Below are positions 4,836 through 5,468 of a stretch of DNA of 5,468 nt, in pieces. Origin of the DNA: Candidatus Wolfebacteria bacterium GWA1_42_9 (lineage in GTDB: Bacteria > Patescibacteriota > Minisyncoccia > UBA6257 > JAGOQP01); NCBI GenBank assembly GCA_001793775.1, contig MGIN01000032.1:1-5468 (forward strand), given 5' to 3'. Position 1 is the first letter of the stretch; every line of letters begins with the position of its first letter. The notes beneath the pieces are model-generated. The model was not told the DNA's origin, searched no databases, and saw only the letters and a program-made list of their open reading frames with translations. Position numbers and translations under genes: made by a program.

Positions 4836-5108
4836 CTATCTTCGAGGAGAAAAACCTTCTTTCAGAGGACGGGCCTCGTTGACGATTAACTTTCTTCCCT
4901 CCATATCTTTGCCATTGAACATTTCAATCGCTTTCTCGGCTTCGTCATCGTTGGCCATCTCCACGAACCCAAATCCTCGGGAACGTCCCGACATTTTGTC
5001 GGTAATCACGTTCGCCGAAGTCACTTGTCCGGCTTCAGAAAACATTTCGGACAATTGATTTTGGGTAGTGCTGTAGGAAAGATTTCCCACGTACAATTTC
5101 TTGGACAT
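4836..5108 (-). CDS. Single-RRM RNA-binding protein
   Basis: A 90-residue protein consisting of one RNA recognition motif and a short basic tail. RNP2 is KLYVGNL (4-10) and RNP1 is RGFGFVEM (44-51), with the RNA-stacking aromatics Y6, F46 and F48 all present. Residues 55-66 (DEAEKAIEMFNG) give the second helix. The tail after residue 80 is only about ten residues (PLKEGFSPRR) and lacks the glycine-rich extension of cyanobacterial Rbp proteins. Such bacterial RRM proteins bind single-stranded RNA and are often linked to cold response or mRNA handling; the target here is unknown. It has its own near-consensus promoter (5198-5225), a leader of about 83 bases and a strong terminator, so it is probably a monocistronic, well-expressed gene. 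No Shine-Dalgarno sequence is visible before the ATG. It ends in TAG. Confidence 0.95.
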   Translation of the reverse strand: MSKKLYVGNLSYSTTQNQLSEMFSEAGQVTSANVITDKMSGRSRGFGFVEMANDDEAEKAIEMFNGKDMEGRKLIVNEARPLKEGFSPRR

Positions 5109-5137
5109 GCAAACTTCAAAAAACTAAATCTAATTTA

Positions 5138-5192
5138 CGCTTCTTTAGGAAGGACCTTCTTTTTTAATTTAATTTGAAAGAACCTAAGAGCG
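5138..5192 (-). promoter_or_regulatory. Foldable 5' leader of the RRM gene
   Basis: The predicted transcript starts near 5191 and runs about 83 bases before the ATG. Its first bases, CGCTCTTAGG (5192-5183), can pair with CCTAAAGAAGCG (5149-5138) with small bulges, and TTCTTT just inside can pair with AAAGAA. The stem thus begins at the predicted 5' end and closes 29 bases before the start codon. It may affect stability or temperature-dependent translation, or be a site for the RRM protein itself. This is inference; I recognise no known riboswitch. Confidence 0.4.
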
Positions 5193-5197
5193 TTTTA

Positions 5198-5225
5198 ATA
5201 ATACACCTTTTTTGAAATAAGTCAA
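5198..5225 (-). promoter_or_regulatory. Sigma-70-type promoter of the RRM gene
   Basis: On the minus strand the -35 is TTGACT (5220-5225) and the -10 is TATTAT (5198-5203), each five of six to consensus, separated by 16 bases. Transcription should begin near 5191. It is the best complete promoter in the window. Confidence 0.8.
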
Positions 5226-5232
5226 ATATAAC

Positions 5233-5257
5233 ATTTACGTTATCAGATGACGTAAAT
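5233..5257. promoter_or_regulatory. Inverted repeat just upstream of the RRM promoter, possible operator
   Basis: ATTTACGT (5233-5240) and ACGTAAAT (5250-5257) are perfect 8-base inverted copies with a 9-base spacer. The centre is about 54 bases upstream of the predicted start, a position usual for an activator or for upstream regulation. A related half-site, GGTAAAT, follows at 5263-5269. No T-run follows, so it is not a terminator. Confidence 0.5.
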
Positions 5258-5288
5258 ATTGAGGTAAATGGCTCTAGACTACTTCCGC

Positions 5289-5297
5289 ATTATAGCA
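5289..5297 (-). promoter_or_regulatory. Perfect extended -10 element between the Cys-rich gene and the RRM gene
   Basis: On the minus strand TGCTATAAT is a full match to the extended -10 consensus. It has no good -35. Transcription would begin near 5282, upstream of the main RRM promoter, giving a longer leader, or would make a short untranslated RNA. I find no ORF starting behind it. The rest of the 227-base gap between the two genes (5109-5335) holds only the sites listed. Confidence 0.45.
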
Positions 5298-5335
5298 TTG
5301 CTCACCCCTCAACAGATTCGGGATGAAAGTTATAA

Positions 5336-5467
5336 TTATACGACTTCACTATTGTAACAACTTTCACAGTATACAATCTCCGGTCTCTCTGGAGCATAGG
5401 ATGTCTCGAATTCGTTAGGGCACTTCCCTTCTCCGTGTTGATGTCGGATGGTATTCGTGTAAACTCC
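5336..5467 (-). CDS. C-terminal end of a Cys-rich, probably zinc-binding protein (5' part outside window)
   Basis: A minus-strand frame enters from the right edge and ends with TAA at 5336-5338, giving 43 visible residues. The core reads CPNEFETSYAPERPEIVYCE, followed by SCYNSEVV. Visible candidate metal ligands are C16, then C34 and C37 in YCESCY, with H9 and H11 in RHQHGEG ahead of them. The C...CxxC layout suggests a zinc ribbon-like element. From memory, tails with FETSYAPxRPEIVYC close Cys-rich proteins common in Patescibacteria, whose function is unknown; I could not check this. The dense non-random cysteine and aromatic pattern and higher G+C content support real coding. The visible part is complete at the C-terminus and shows no lesion. 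Confidence 0.7.
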   Translation of the reverse strand, partial: GVYTNTIRHQHGEGKCPNEFETSYAPERPEIVYCESCYNSEVV

Positions 5468-5468
5468 A

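Noticed and set aside
5302..5326. Hairpin TCACCCC...GGGATGA nine bases after the stop of the Cys-rich gene, considered as its terminator
   Set aside because: The stem is only seven pairs with one G-T wobble and an 11-base loop, and no T-run follows on the minus strand; it is instead followed by an extended -10 element.
5260..5468. Possible rRNA fragment: the minus strand has GAGAGACCGGAG and ATGCGGAAG, reminiscent of the 3' part of 23S rRNA
   Set aside because: The invariant sarcin-ricin sequence AGTACGAGAGGACC is not present, the flanking sequence does not fit, and the first match lies inside a convincing coding frame (5336-5467).
1..5468. Genome-wide UGA recoding to Gly (code 25) or Trp (code 4)
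   Set aside because: Only one internal TGA occurs in the whole window, with 19 Trp codons as TGG and Gly encoded by GGN throughout; reassigned genomes would show many in-frame TGA codons.
1..5468. CRISPR array, insertion sequence, integrase or attachment site
   Set aside because: No regularly spaced repeats of suitable length, no transposase-like ORF and no terminal repeats were seen; the genes are housekeeping types.

Overview
The window looks like an ordinary chromosomal stretch from a small-genome, A+T-rich bacterium, most probably a member of the Patescibacteria (candidate phyla radiation, Parcubacteria-like). This rests on the gene types and on the feel of the sequence: a standalone RecB/Cas4-like nuclease with two CxxC pairs, a minimal RRM protein, a membrane-anchored DUF192 protein, a Cys-rich C-terminal tail of a kind I associate with these bacteria, short genes and A+T-rich spacers. 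I could not run a database search, so the placement is an inference.

Layout. Positions 1-645 (minus): N-terminal 215 residues of an RsmI-like 16S rRNA methyltransferase that runs off the left edge. 732-1403 (minus): HAD-IB phosphatase-like hydrolase. 1489-2331 (minus): endonuclease IV (nfo). 2338-2784 (minus): Bcp/PrxQ peroxiredoxin. 2795-3241 (minus): membrane-anchored FKBP prolyl isomerase interrupted by one in-frame TGA. 3243-3365 (minus): possible 40-residue basic protein. 3414-3911 (plus): anchored DUF192 protein, the only plus-strand gene. 3923-4681 (minus): PD-(D/E)XK nuclease-family protein. 4836-5108 (minus): RRM RNA-binding protein with a clear promoter and terminator. 5336-5467 (minus): C-terminus of a Cys-rich, probably zinc-binding protein entering from the right edge.

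The FKBP, bcp and nfo genes are separated by 10 and 6 bases and probably form one operon, possibly headed by the small basic ORF. It would combine envelope protein folding, peroxide removal and repair of abasic sites, which fits an oxidative-stress role. HAD and rsmI follow on the same strand after gaps of 85 and 86 bases and may be read through or have their own weak promoters. The operon and the DUF192 gene diverge from a compact region where two extended -10 elements face away from each other inside a 10-bp inverted repeat. Several promoters (DUF192 gene, nuclease gene, perhaps rsmI) lie so close to the ATG that the mRNAs should be leaderless or nearly so, whereas the RRM gene has a leader of about 83 bases that can fold.

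The main oddity is the TGA in the FKBP gene. It sits exactly at the conserved active-site tryptophan, and the reading frame continues intact for 50 more residues to a TAA. Nineteen tryptophans elsewhere are TGG and no other gene contains an internal TGA, so general codon reassignment is not supported. A one-base nonsense mutation, an assembly error or UGA readthrough remain possible. I see no mobile element, CRISPR array, tRNA or rRNA gene.
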